64,000 bases of DNA, taken from the NCBI RefSeq assembly GCF_042653205.1, contig NZ_JBHSHY010000019.1, forward strand, positions 44,359 through 108,358, in the 5' to 3' direction. This document shows positions 42,197 to 50,789 of the stretch, piece by piece. Below the pieces are notes generated by a model that saw only the letters and a program-made list of their open reading frames with translations, did no database searches and had not been told where the DNA came from. This DNA comes from Paenibacillus_Z sp042653205. GTDB lineage: Bacteria; Bacillota; Bacilli; Paenibacillales; Paenibacillaceae. The position numbers and the translations under genes were made by a program. How positions within the stretch are numbered: the first letter of the stretch is position 1; every line of letters starts with the position of its first letter.

Positions 42197-43510
42197 TTAT
42201 TGGGTCGCCACCGCAACCTCCTGCACGGCCTTATAGATCGTATCGAACAGCTCTTCGAGATGCTCTTCCTCGATGCACGAGAACGCCACGCGCAGATCGG
42301 TCTCGCCGAGCGCGATCGTGCCGGTGCCGTACGCGTCGAGCAGGCGCGTGCGCACCGCTTCCGCGTCGGTGCCCTTCAGCTTCAGGCACATGAAGTAGCC
42401 CGAGTTGAACGGGTAGTACGACCAGACGTCGCCGTAGCGGCCGTCGTCGAGCAGCGCCTTCACTTTGTTGGCGCGGCCCTTCATGATCGCGTACTTCTCT
42501 TCCTTCTGCGCCTCGAATTCCGGCGACTGCAGCGCCTTCAGGACGAACGTCTGCGACGGGTGCGGCCCGCTCGAGATCGTCGCGCGGATGATGCCGAGCG
42601 TCTTCTGCTCCAGCGCGCTCAGAATCGCTTCGGATTCCGCCGCGTACGTGATGAAGCCGACGCGGAAGCCCCAGACGTACTCTTCCTTCGTCGCGCCGTC
42701 GACTTTGATCGGGAGGATGCGGGGGTGCAGGCCGGCCAGCTGGCCGAACAGCGATTCGTGCATCGAGCCTTCGAAGAAGAGGCCGAAGTACGCGTCGTCG
42801 GTGACGACCACGACGTTGATGCCCGCTTCGGCCGCGTCGCGCAGCGCCGCCACGATCGCTCGGCCTTCTTCTGCGCCCGGCGTGTAGCCCGTCGGATTGT
42901 TCGGGAAGTTCAGCACGACGATCGCCTTGCCCTTGCTCTTCTGCGCGAGCAGCGCTTCGCGAAGCCCGTCGCTGTTGAAGCGGTTTTCGTTATTGTACAG
43001 CGGATATTCCACGATGTCCGCCCCGCGGCGCACGCCGAAGGTCAGCTCGTAATTTTCCCAGTTCTTGTTCGGAATGATGACGGGGTCCCCTGCGTCCGCG
43101 AACAGGTCCGCAACGATGCTGAGGCCGTGGGTCAAGGCATTGGTCGCGATCGGATTGCCGTACGTCTTGTTCGCGAGCGACGGGTTTTCCTTCAGCATTT
43201 TCGTCCGCCATGCCGCGCGCAGCTCGGGTTTCCCGGCCGGAGGCGCGTATTCGTACAGATCCTTCGGATTATACGCGGACAAGGTGTCTTGAATGACCTT
43301 CAGATGCATCGGCTGACCGTTCTCGATCGCGATGCCGATCGTTGCGTTGAATTTCTTCGCCTTCGCTTTTGCTTCCGCGGATTGGCTCAAGATGCCTTCT
43401 TTCGGAAAATAAATCGCTTTGCCGAGTGTGGACAACATCGAGAAAACGTGACCGTTCTCGCGCTCAATCGTCGCGTTCAATTGCTGGGCAAGTGGGTTCA
43501 TGGACTTCAT
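42197..43510 (-). CDS. PLP-dependent class I/II aminotransferase
   Basis: A 437-residue fold-type I aminotransferase. Features are NFPNNPTGYTPG, TDDAYFGLFFEGS with Asp and Tyr cofactor contacts, the Schiff-base Lys in VDGATKEEYVWGFRVGF, and a late RVAFSC segment with the substrate-carboxylate Arg. A similar aromatic/alanine-type enzyme is frequent in Paenibacillus, but the substrate is undetermined. ATG 43510 is close to GGAAGG; the ATG at 43501 is an alternative start. It stands alone, divergent from an AraC regulator that may control it. Confidence 0.88.
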   Translation of the reverse strand: MKSMNPLAQQLNATIERENGHVFSMLSTLGKAIYFPKEGILSQSAEAKAKAKKFNATIGIAIENGQPMHLKVIQDTLSAYNPKDLYEYAPPAGKPELRAAWRTKMLKENPSLANKTYGNPIATNALTHGLSIVADLFADAGDPVIIPNKNWENYELTFGVRRGADIVEYPLYNNENRFNSDGLREALLAQKSKGKAIVVLNFPNNPTGYTPGAEEGRAIVAALRDAAEAGINVVVVTDDAYFGLFFEGSMHESLFGQLAGLHPRILPIKVDGATKEEYVWGFRVGFITYAAESEAILSALEQKTLGIIRATISSGPHPSQTFVLKALQSPEFEAQKEEKYAIMKGRANKVKALLDDGRYGDVWSYYPFNSGYFMCLKLKGTDAEAVRTRLLDAYGTGTIALGETDLRVAFSCIEEEHLEELFDTIYKAVQEVAVATQ

Positions 43511-43655
43511 TCATCCTTCCGGAGGTCTCGTAATGGATTTCCAGGCGGAAACCGTTTAGTCGCTATTATACCACTCTTCGCGGGGGATAGGCCACGATCG
43601 CCTGCCGAATTTCGCAACATTGTTTGAAAATGACAAGTCCGGATTCCGGGACGAG

Positions 43656-43685
43656 TTGGCAAAGGATTCGGCGGTATTGTATGAT
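43656..43685 (+). promoter_or_regulatory. Promoter of the AraC gene
   Basis: TTGGCA and TATGAT are separated by 18 bp, about 38 nt before ATG 43724. Confidence 0.55.
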
Positions 43686-43723
43686 GTCTTCGACATTGTT
43701 TTCGAGGGGAGGAACGTCCGCGG

Positions 43724-44509
43724 ATGCTTCACATATCGCCGACTTCGCTGCAGCTCAAGCCCGCCTTTGCCAAAATCGTCTGCGAGCCGGGGTGGAAGTG
43801 GCAGAAACGCGAGAAGCCGCTCGCCAATTACGACTTGTTCTACGTCTGGAGCGGCAGCGGGGAAGTGCTCCTGAACGGCGTCCCGGTGCCCGTGGGCAAG
43901 GGAAGCTGCTTCCTGTTCCGGCCGGGCGATTACACGAGCGCGACGCACAATCCCCAGCGGCCGCTGGTGCTGACGTACATCCATTTCGACGTCAAGGAGC
44001 CGGTGGACATGATCCCGCAGCCGTACCGCGTGCTGCAGGAGACCGTGGACTTCGAATACCTGCTCTCTCGCTACGTTCGGTTGTTCCTCGTGAAGACGTA
44101 CGCCGCCGAAGAGGAGGCGCAGCTGATTCTGAAGCAGCTGATCATCCACCTCCTGCGCGAGGACCGGGAGAGACCGGTGGAGCGCAAGGCGAGCAACCAG
44201 CTGACCGAAGCGATCCACGAGATTGCCAACTACATCCGCCAAAATCCAGGGGTCGCACACCGCGTCGAGGACTTGGCCGCGCGGGCGCAGCTGTCGCCGC
44301 GGTACTTCTCCATCAAGTTCAAGGAGATGATCGGCTCGTCGGTGCAGTCGTACATGATCAAGACGCGGATCGAGCGGGCGCAGCATCTGCTCATGCACGC
44401 CGGGATGAACGTGACGGAGGTCGCGGACGCGCTCGGGTACCGGGATATTTTCTTCTTCAGCCGGCAGTTCAAGCAGTACACGGGCAAAAGCCCGTCGGAG
44501 ATTCGGTAG
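43724..44509 (+). CDS. AraC-family transcriptional regulator
   Basis: A 261-residue regulator with an N-terminal cupin-like sensor (GKGSCFLFRPGDYTSATHNP region) and two C-terminal AraC helix-turn-helix units (VEDLAARAQLSPRYFSIKFK and VTEVADALGYRDIFFFSRQF). The architecture matches sugar-responsive regulators of Paenibacillus. GAGGGGAGG precedes ATG 43724. Its divergent neighbour is an aminotransferase. A terminator follows at once. Confidence 0.92.
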   Translation: MLHISPTSLQLKPAFAKIVCEPGWKWQKREKPLANYDLFYVWSGSGEVLLNGVPVPVGKGSCFLFRPGDYTSATHNPQRPLVLTYIHFDVKEPVDMIPQPYRVLQETVDFEYLLSRYVRLFLVKTYAAEEEAQLILKQLIIHLLREDRERPVERKASNQLTEAIHEIANYIRQNPGVAHRVEDLAARAQLSPRYFSIKFKEMIGSSVQSYMIKTRIERAQHLLMHAGMNVTEVADALGYRDIFFFSRQFKQYTGKSPSEIR

Positions 44510-44516
44510 GCGGTTC

Positions 44517-44547
44517 GCCTGTCCGATCGGCCGGCGGGCTTTTTTTT
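44517..44547 (+). terminator. Terminator of the AraC gene
   Basis: A seven-pair GC stem with two G-U pairs (GCCTGTC with GGCGGGC) is followed by eight Ts. Confidence 0.8.
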
Positions 44548-44610
44548 GTCCTGGCGCGGGGCCGGGACGAGCAGCGTCCGGCGCGGGGGGGGCGGGACGG
44601 GAAGCCGGCT

Positions 44611-45249
44611 TTAATCGCCGAGTATGCCTTTTGCGTGCGGGCAATACCGCTCCATCAGGGCGGCCGTCTCCGCGTCGAGCGGCAGTCCCCGCTCCGTCAG
44701 CTGCGCCGTCACGGAATCGCGGACCGGCTGCTTCAGGTTCTGCCCGAACTTGAACTTGCCGGTGACCCGATCGGGGTCGATGCGCACGACCGCCACGCCT
44801 TTCAAGCGCGGGAGATAGTCGGGGTCCGACGCGTCGATCGTCTTGTAGCCGCCTTCCGGCTGAAGCTTCCGCATGAACGCTTCCAGCGCGGCCGCTTTTT
44901 CCGCGGGCTCCTGCACGACGACGGCCCGTCCGTCGATCCGCACCGATTTGAAATACGCCGTCGCCGGGCACGCCATCAGCGGGTCGGTGAAGTACGAGGG
45001 AATGATCGCGAACTCCTTGGCGACCATGAACGTGACGCGGGGGTCCGCCTGCAGCCGCGCCATTTTCTCCCCGATCCGGCTGCCGTGGAAATACAGCTTG
45101 CCTCCGTAATAGACGTAGTTCAGCGGCGTCATCGACGGCGCGCCGTCCGCTCCGGCCGTCCCGAGAAAGCCGAAGCTCATCTCCGCGAGGAAACGCTCGA
45201 TTTCTTCCCGTCCGCCGTCTGAATCGATTTGGAATTCCGTTCTGCGCAT
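44611..45249 (-). CDS. Pyridoxamine 5'-phosphate oxidase-fold flavoprotein
   Basis: A 212-residue FMN-binding split-barrel protein (PNPOx/NimA-like). The segments FGFLGTAGADGAPSMTPLNY and YFHGSRIGEKMARLQADPRV are typical. ATG 45249 with GGAGG upstream is chosen over the in-frame ATG at 45366. It is divergent from a MocR regulator that contains a PLP domain, with overlapping promoters between them. Such a pair suggests control of the flavoprotein by a B6-sensing regulator, but split-barrel proteins are diverse and activity on B6 vitamers is not shown. Confidence 0.85.
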   Translation of the reverse strand: MRRTEFQIDSDGGREEIERFLAEMSFGFLGTAGADGAPSMTPLNYVYYGGKLYFHGSRIGEKMARLQADPRVTFMVAKEFAIIPSYFTDPLMACPATAYFKSVRIDGRAVVVQEPAEKAAALEAFMRKLQPEGGYKTIDASDPDYLPRLKGVAVVRIDPDRVTGKFKFGQNLKQPVRDSVTAQLTERGLPLDAETAALMERYCPHAKGILGD

Positions 45250-45298
45250 AGGGCATGCCTCCGTTGTTCGTAAGATAGCTCCTAGCATACCGCGCGGA

Positions 45299-45343
45299 TT
45301 GACAGTCCAAAAGAGCCAATTTATATTAATTTTATTGGACCAA
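45299..45343. promoter_or_regulatory. Divergent promoter region of the MocR pair
   Basis: On the plus strand TTGACA and TATATT are separated by exactly 17 bp and drive the MocR gene. The minus strand has TTTTGG and TATGCT with 17 bp, pointing toward the flavoprotein gene. GTCCAA (45305-45310) and TTGGAC (45335-45340) form an inverted repeat around the MocR -10, a likely regulator site. Confidence 0.65.
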
Positions 45344-45389
45344 TTTTGAGCGTCGGACCTATTCATGGCAAGGAGGCGGATCGGGCGGC

Positions 45390-46877
45390 ATGGATCTGGA
45401 TGTTCGTATCCCGTACGACCGGCATTACGCGGAGCTGGGGCGCAAGACGGAGGCGTTGTTTCAGGCGCTGCGGGAAAGCATCGTGAACGGGACGCTGACC
45501 GGCGGGACGCGGCTGCCCTCGAGCCGCAAGCTCGCGGCGCTGTACGGATTGTCGCGCGGCTCGGCGAACGCCGCGTACGAGATGCTGGTCGCGGAAGGGT
45601 TCGCGCGGACCGAGACGGGCAGCGGCACTTTCGTCGAGCCGCTCGCTTCTATGTCCGGCGCCGCGCGGCGGAAGGGCGAAGGCGCGACGATCGCGCTGTC
45701 GGCTTGGGGGGAGCGCCTCGTCGCCGATCGGGACCGGTTCGGCTTCGTGGAGCGGCATCCCTTGCCGCCGGTCGATGGCGAGGGACGGATCAGCTTCCGG
45801 CTGCGGGAGACGGACGCGGAGCTGTTTCCGGCGGAGGCGTGGAAGTCCGCGCTGCATGCCGAAATCCGCGAAATGACGGAGGCATTCCCGCGGATCGCGG
45901 CTCCGGCCGAAGGGTATCTGCCGCTGCGCGAGGCGATCGCGCACGAGCTGCGGCGGGAACGCGGCATTCGCGCGGACGCCGCGAACATCTGCATCACGAG
46001 CGGCTCCATGCAGGCGATCGCGCTGCTGTCGATGCTGCTCGTGCGGCCGGGCATGCCGGTCGTGGCGGAGAACCCCGGCTACGCCGGCTTTCGCCGCGCC
46101 GTGACGGCGCAGGGCGGCGCGCTGATCGCCGCGGGTGTCGACGACGACGGCATCGTGCCCGAAGACTGGGACGCGGGCCTGCTGCTCGTCACGCCGACTC
46201 GGCAGTTCCCGACCGGGGCGGTGCTGTCCGCGAAGCGCCGGGCGGCGCTGCTCGACTGGGCGCGGCGCGGCGCGGTGATCGTCGAGGACGATTACGACAG
46301 CGAGCTGCGCTGGGGCGGCCGGCCGGTCGAACCGCTGAAGGCACTCGACCGGGAAGAGCGGGTCGTGTACATCGGCACATTCTCGAAGACGATGTTCGTC
46401 GACCTGCGCATCGGCTACGTTGTGCTGCCGGATGTCCTGACGGAGCCGTTCCGGCTCGCGAAGGCGCTGCTGGAACCGCATCCGTCCGCGCTCGTCGAGC
46501 AGCGGGCGCTGGCGCATTTCATCGGCAGCGGGGCGTACGCGAAGCATGTGCGGCGGATGAAGCGGACGGTCGGGCGCCGGCTGTTGGCGTTCCAGGAATC
46601 GGTGGAAGCGCGGCTTGCGCCCTGGTTCCGGTTCGTGCCCGCGGACGCGGGTCTGCACATGTACGCCGAGTGGCGGGGCGATCCGGCGGACTATGCGCGG
46701 CTGCGGGCCACCTGCGCGGAGAGAGGCGTGGACTGGTCGCTCGGCGACAGGCTGTGGGAAGGGGACGCCGAGCGCCCCTGCATGGCGCTGTTCGGCTTCG
46801 CGCATTTGAGGGAGGCGGCCATCGCGGCGGGCGGGGCAGTGATCGAGGCGGCCTGCCGCGGGCTGGGCGGCGAGTGA
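45390..46877 (+). CDS. MocR/PdxR-type regulator (GntR HTH fused to aminotransferase domain)
   Basis: A 495-residue regulator. The N-terminal GntR winged helix (TRLPSSRKLAALYGLSRGSA) is joined by a linker to a fold-type I aminotransferase domain. That domain has an AENPGYAGF segment, DDYDSELRWGG, and the PLP Lys in GTFSKTM. Proteins of this design sense PLP or amino-acid ligands and regulate neighbouring genes, often divergent ones. The flavoprotein at 44611-45249 is the likely target. A 20-bp hairpin follows the stop. Confidence 0.92.
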   Translation: MDLDVRIPYDRHYAELGRKTEALFQALRESIVNGTLTGGTRLPSSRKLAALYGLSRGSANAAYEMLVAEGFARTETGSGTFVEPLASMSGAARRKGEGATIALSAWGERLVADRDRFGFVERHPLPPVDGEGRISFRLRETDAELFPAEAWKSALHAEIREMTEAFPRIAAPAEGYLPLREAIAHELRRERGIRADAANICITSGSMQAIALLSMLLVRPGMPVVAENPGYAGFRRAVTAQGGALIAAGVDDDGIVPEDWDAGLLLVTPTRQFPTGAVLSAKRRAALLDWARRGAVIVEDDYDSELRWGGRPVEPLKALDREERVVYIGTFSKTMFVDLRIGYVVLPDVLTEPFRLAKALLEPHPSALVEQRALAHFIGSGAYAKHVRRMKRTVGRRLLAFQESVEARLAPWFRFVPADAGLHMYAEWRGDPADYARLRATCAERGVDWSLGDRLWEGDAERPCMALFGFAHLREAAIAAGGAVIEAACRGLGGE

Positions 46878-46878
46878 A

Positions 46879-46921
46879 CGCGAAGAAGCGGCAAGCCCTT
46901 GGGGCTTGCCGCTTCTTCGCG
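46879..46921. terminator. Perfect 20-bp hairpin
   Basis: CGCGAAGAAGCGGCAAGCCC pairs perfectly with its complement around three bases. There is no T run, but it sits between convergent genes where a terminator is expected. Confidence 0.7.
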
Positions 46922-46994
46922 TGTTTCGTGCCGGTTGGGCGGAGGGGCTAGTCGGCGGGCGTTTCGGCCACCGTTTCGGCAACCGCATCTCCGT

Positions 46995-47783
46995 TTAGGA
47001 TTCGGCCAGCGTGCCGAGCTTCTCGCCCATGCGGACCTTAAGGCCGACGGCGAGATCGCTCCGCGGGACGAAGCTGTCGTCCTCCGTGAGCAGCACGACC
47101 GTGGAGCCGAATTCGAAGTAGGCGAGATCGTCGCCTTTTTGCATTTTATCGCGCAGGGGCTGGACGTACTTGATGCTGCTGACGTTCAGCGCCCCGACCT
47201 TGACGATGGCCGTCTCCGCGCCGGCATGGCGCATGTAGGTAATGAGCCGTTCGTTGCGGCTCAAGACCCGCCGCATGTGGCGCAGGCCGAACTCGTTGAC
47301 GGGGTAGACTTTGCCGGGCACGTGCTCGCGTTCGACGACGGTGCCCGAGACGGGCGTATGTATGCGATGATAATCGGTTGGGCTTAAGTAGAGCACGATG
47401 AAGTAGCCGTTCTTGTAATTCTCGGTGCGCGGCGAACGGTTGAGCAGCTCCTCGATCGTGTAATCCTGGCCTTTGACGTTCAGGATCGTCCCTTGGCGGA
47501 TCGGGCCGCAGCCGGTGATGAGTGCGTCGACGGGACTGACGACCGCGTCGGGCTCGGCGTCGACTGGCCGGGAGCCGGGTTTCAGGCGCCTCGTGAAAAA
47601 TTCGTTGAGCGTGCTGTATTCGTGCAGCTGCTTCTCCGCCTCCTGCACGGCAATGCCGTACATGCGGGCGAATCTCGGTATAAAAGGCCGGCTGGCGGGC
47701 GATTGTGCGAAGCGGCCGGTTATGCGCGATATCCACTTGCGCGAGCTAAGCTCGGTCATGGATCGGAGCAGCCATTTGCTCAT
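46995..47783 (-). CDS. psd: Phosphatidylserine decarboxylase proenzyme
   Basis: A 262-residue enzyme that makes phosphatidylethanolamine. It self-cleaves at a GST site to form its pyruvoyl cofactor; here the site is YFEFGSTVVLL near residue 230. The Asp of SPVDALI and the His of TDYHRIHTP complete the self-cleavage triad. Length and order match psd of Bacillales. No pssA gene is in the window. It is divergent from a small membrane-protein gene. Confidence 0.93.
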   Translation of the reverse strand: MSKWLLRSMTELSSRKWISRITGRFAQSPASRPFIPRFARMYGIAVQEAEKQLHEYSTLNEFFTRRLKPGSRPVDAEPDAVVSPVDALITGCGPIRQGTILNVKGQDYTIEELLNRSPRTENYKNGYFIVLYLSPTDYHRIHTPVSGTVVEREHVPGKVYPVNEFGLRHMRRVLSRNERLITYMRHAGAETAIVKVGALNVSSIKYVQPLRDKMQKGDDLAYFEFGSTVVLLTEDDSFVPRSDLAVGLKVRMGEKLGTLAES

Positions 47784-47935
47784 GCCGGTAGTTCACGTCC
47801 TCTCTTGGATAAAAGGGCTGTTTCGGGTCGGTCTGCGACTAGTGTGACATATCGCGGGGTAATTATCAATAGAATCCATGCTCCCGGGTTTAAGGGTGCG
47901 GGCGTCTGCGAAAGCTGGAGATGAGGTGATGGATC

Positions 47936-48229
47936 ATGACGTTATGGGTGCTTTTGGGCACGGCGGCCGGAGGCGCGCTGCTGGCTTGGCTGCGGCTGAT
48001 CTCCCGCGGGGCGCGGCGGCTGCTCGACGTGGCGGCGGTGCTCGCGTACTTGGCTTTCTTCGCGGAGGCGTCGAGTGCCGTCATCCGGACGCTGCTCGAT
48101 GATACGGTGTTCATGACGCGGGTGCACGAGGTGCTGCTGAGCCCGCTCTTTATGGCCGGCGCCGGGTATTTGGGGGTATACGCGCTGAGCTTGCTGGCGG
48201 CGCGGGCTTGGACGGGGACAAATAGTTAG
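47936..48229 (+). CDS. Small integral membrane protein
   Basis: A 97-residue protein with three hydrophobic segments (about residues 3-20, 31-52 and 68-90) and positively charged loops. GAGGTGATG precedes ATG 47936. I do not recognise a family. It is 100 nt upstream of the glycosyltransferase on the same strand and may be cotranscribed with it. Confidence 0.65.
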   Translation: MTLWVLLGTAAGGALLAWLRLISRGARRLLDVAAVLAYLAFFAEASSAVIRTLLDDTVFMTRVHEVLLSPLFMAGAGYLGVYALSLLAARAWTGTNS

Positions 48230-48288
48230 GCTGGCGGAAACCGGCGAAGACAGGCAGATGGCGGTTGCCGGCTTGCCTCCCTTGCGTA

Positions 48289-48301
48289 TGCTGTAACAGC
48301 A
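48289..48301. promoter_or_regulatory. 13-bp perfect palindrome before the glycosyltransferase
   Basis: TGCTGTAACAGCA lies about 30 nt before ATG 48330. It could be an operator or a small hairpin. Confidence 0.4.
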
Positions 48302-48329
48302 CATTACAGGAGAGGCGGTCAGTCGCGCC

Positions 48330-49481
48330 ATGGAGAAACCCAGAGTCGCTTTCGTGACGCCGGGTACGTTTCCTCTGCCATCCCCGGGCAGCAGCTCGGT
48401 CGAGCGCGTAGTCGAGAAAATCGTTCCGCTGCTCGTTCCCCGCATCGAAGCACATATTTACGGCCGTATCAGCCGCACGCTTGGCAAGCGAGGGCGGTTG
48501 GGCGGAGCGTCCGTCGTCCGGTTCCCGGCGGCGAGCAAACAGCGGTACATCGCATCCGTCCGGCGCGCGGTCGGCCAGCTTCGGCCCGATCTGCTTCAGG
48601 TGGAGAACCGTCCCCGCTACGTGCTCCGGCTCAAGCAGGCGCAGCCGAACAAGCGGATTTGGCTGAACCTGCATTCCAACACGTTCATCCAGGAGCGGGC
48701 GATTCCGGTGCGCACCTTGACCCAATGCTTTGGGGCGGCCGAACGCGTCATCGTGAACAGCGAGTTTCTGCGGGAGGATGCGGCGAAGCGCGTCCCCCAA
48801 TACGCGGATAAGCTCCGGGTTGTCTACCCCGGCGTCGACGTCGAACGGTTCCCGTCGCAGTACTCGGCCGAAGGCGCGTCCCGGCGGGCGGAGCTGCGCG
48901 CGAAGCGCAAGTGGACCGGACGCAGCGTCGTGCTGTTCATGGGCCGGCTGCAGCCGATCAAGGGCGTGCATCATCTGCTGAAGCTGATGCCGCAGCTGAT
49001 CCAGGAGCACCCGTCGGTGCTGCTGGTCATCGTCGGCGGAGCGTTCTACGGCTCCAAACGGACGACGGCGTACGTACGGCAGCTGCACCGGCTCGGACGG
49101 AAGCTGAAGAATCATGTCGTCTTCGTGCCGTACGTGCCTTACTCCGAGGTGCCGAGCTGGTTTCTCGGGGCCGACGTGGCGGTCGTCCCGTCCGGCAAGC
49201 GTGAGGCATTCGGGCTCGTGAACGTGGAGGCGATGTCCTGCGGACTGCCGGTCGTGGCCACGCGGGCGGGCGGCATGAAGGAGATCATCGTCGACGGGAC
49301 GACCGGGTTCCTGGTCGATCCCGAGAACGTCGCCGCGGAGATGCGCCAGCGGCTGCTGGAGCTGCTGCGCAACGACCCGCTGCGCCGGCAGATGGGGCTG
49401 CACAGCCGCGATCGGGTGGAGCGCTACTTCACATGGCAGCACTCCGCGAACCGGTGGCTGCAGCTGCTATCGGAGACGTAA
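48330..49481 (+). CDS. GT4-family glycosyltransferase (CotSA-like)
   Basis: A 383-residue GT-B retaining glycosyltransferase. The C-terminal nucleotide-sugar motif EAFGLVNVEAMSCGLPVVAT has the spaced Glu pair, and LFMGRLQPIKGVHHLL starts the C-terminal domain. The N-terminal SSSVERVVEKIVPLLVPR pattern resembles the spore-coat protein CotSA of Bacillus. Given the sporulation-type promoters further on, a spore-surface glycan role is plausible but not proven. The Shine-Dalgarno GGAGAGG lies rather far (about 15 nt) from ATG 48330. Confidence 0.88.
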   Translation: MEKPRVAFVTPGTFPLPSPGSSSVERVVEKIVPLLVPRIEAHIYGRISRTLGKRGRLGGASVVRFPAASKQRYIASVRRAVGQLRPDLLQVENRPRYVLRLKQAQPNKRIWLNLHSNTFIQERAIPVRTLTQCFGAAERVIVNSEFLREDAAKRVPQYADKLRVVYPGVDVERFPSQYSAEGASRRAELRAKRKWTGRSVVLFMGRLQPIKGVHHLLKLMPQLIQEHPSVLLVIVGGAFYGSKRTTAYVRQLHRLGRKLKNHVVFVPYVPYSEVPSWFLGADVAVVPSGKREAFGLVNVEAMSCGLPVVATRAGGMKEIIVDGTTGFLVDPENVAAEMRQRLLELLRNDPLRRQMGLHSRDRVERYFTWQHSANRWLQLLSET

Positions 49482-49518
49482 GGACGGAGCGCGGCCGCAT
49501 CCCGCTGTAAAAATAAGG

Positions 49519-49639
49519 TTGAAATTTGTCGGCAATCTAGCTAGAATAGGAAGAGATTCGAGGACGTTCGTGCCTCATGAGCAGCAGGAAGCACCTGTTT
49601 GCAGGCTGGTTTATTCAGCTTGCGGACAGGTGCTTTTTT
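49519..49639 (+). ncRNA. Promoter plus terminator-hairpin unit (candidate small RNA or attenuator)
   Basis: TTGAAA and TAGAAT are separated by 17 bp. About 40 nt later AAGCACCTGT pairs with ACAGGTGCTT around an inner stem, followed by six Ts. The product would be an RNA of about 85 nt. The stem begins with GGAAGCACCT, identical to the unit at 11935, which also lies before a plus-strand gene. I did not recognise a known riboswitch. Confidence 0.45.
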
Positions 49640-49719
49640 ATGTTTTCGCGCGCTGGGGAGCCGCGAAAACTTAGGGGATTTTCAAGGGAGAGGGCTCGTC
49701 GAAATCTAGCGAAGGGTGG

Positions 49720-49725
49720 TAGAAT
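49720..49725 (+). promoter_or_regulatory. Possible -10 before the copper-amine-oxidase-N gene
   Basis: TAGAAT lies about 130 nt before the GTG start, with only a weak -35. The leader after it contains GCCAG...CTGGC and ends in AGGAGGG. Otherwise nothing gene-like is seen in 49640-49856. Confidence 0.35.
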
Positions 49726-49856
49726 ATGTTAAACGGCGGGACTTTGGGCGGTGGGTCGCAGGTCGCTCAGCCCGGCGTTATCGCGGATAGGACTGACAAG
49801 CTGAAGCCAGGCGTTGGTGTAACAGGGTCTGGCGGAATTTATAGGAGGGTATCGGT

Positions 49857-50789
49857 GTGAAGAAAAGAAGACTGGCGTTCTTGGCGGCCGCGACGGCGTT
49901 GGCGGGGAGTTTGATCGGTGGGGGAGCGGTCTCGGCGGAGAATCCGCGCATCGTATCGGTCGACATGCCGATCGAGGTGTTGTTCGACGCTCGAAAACTG
50001 GCCTCCGACGTGAAGCCGAAGCTCGTAGACGGCACCGTATTGGTACCGCTGCGCGTCATTGCGGAGAAAATGGACAGTACCATTGCCTTGAACGGCAAGA
50101 GCATCACGGTTGCCAAGGGCAAAGCTAAAATTGAGCTGACGATCGGTTCGAAGACGGCCGTGATCAACGGTACCCAAACGACGCTGCTGCAAGCGCCGAC
50201 TGTTGAGAACGGCAGAACCCTTGTGCCGCTCCGGGTGATCAGCGAAGGGCTGAATGTTGCCGTGGAGTGGGACAGCCTTTTGAAGTTTGTGTGGGTGGGG
50301 AGTAAGGAGGTGCCTGAACTGAACGACATTGTTAAGCCAACGGATTTTAAACCGTATAAGGATTATTATAATGGCGGTCCGAAAGGAATCATGGATGGAG
50401 GTTACGGGACATATACAAATGCAACGATTGTTGAATTGAAGGATTTCCCCTACAAGAGTGGCCCAATTATTTATTATAGATTTGATCTAGCTTTTGACCA
50501 AGATAATAATGTCTATATGCAATCCATTGAAAACACAATATCATCTATTAACCCGAGATATTATTTGTTGTCAAAAGATATAGTACCTGTTTATAGCAAT
50601 CCTTTATACTATTTACGTAAAATACCTAAAAAGGGAATTCATTTTTATTATAATGACACAAGAAATATAGGAGGGAAGTATAGCAGTTTTCAAAAAATAG
50701 AATTTATTGATGCCGGTCATACGATTCCTTTGGGTGATAAGAGGTCCAGTGCAGTTCTTATTAAAAATCCATGGAGGTTAGGAAGTTGA
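49857..50789 (+). CDS. Copper amine oxidase N-terminal-domain surface protein
   Basis: A 310-residue exported protein. The signal peptide MKKRRLAFLAAATALAGSLI ends near AVSAE. Residues about 35-145 form the copper-amine-oxidase-N domain (GTVLVPLRVIAEKM and GRTLVPLRVISEGL repeats), a module common in Paenibacillus surface proteins with no oxidase activity. From about residue 143 codon use turns AT-rich and the remaining 165 residues match no family I know. The start is GTG 49857 after AGGAGGG. Its TGA overlaps the TTG start of the giant protein gene, so translation is coupled. Confidence 0.85.
   Translation: MKKRRLAFLAAATALAGSLIGGGAVSAENPRIVSVDMPIEVLFDARKLASDVKPKLVDGTVLVPLRVIAEKMDSTIALNGKSITVAKGKAKIELTIGSKTAVINGTQTTLLQAPTVENGRTLVPLRVISEGLNVAVEWDSLLKFVWVGSKEVPELNDIVKPTDFKPYKDYYNGGPKGIMDGGYGTYTNATIVELKDFPYKSGPIIYYRFDLAFDQDNNVYMQSIENTISSINPRYYLLSKDIVPVYSNPLYYLRKIPKKGIHFYYNDTRNIGGKYSSFQKIEFIDAGHTIPLGDKRSSAVLIKNPWRLGS

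Noticed and set aside
49726..49856. Cyclic-di-GMP or other known riboswitch before the copper-amine-oxidase-N gene
   Set aside because: The leader can form stems, but I could not match the conserved core of any riboswitch class I know.
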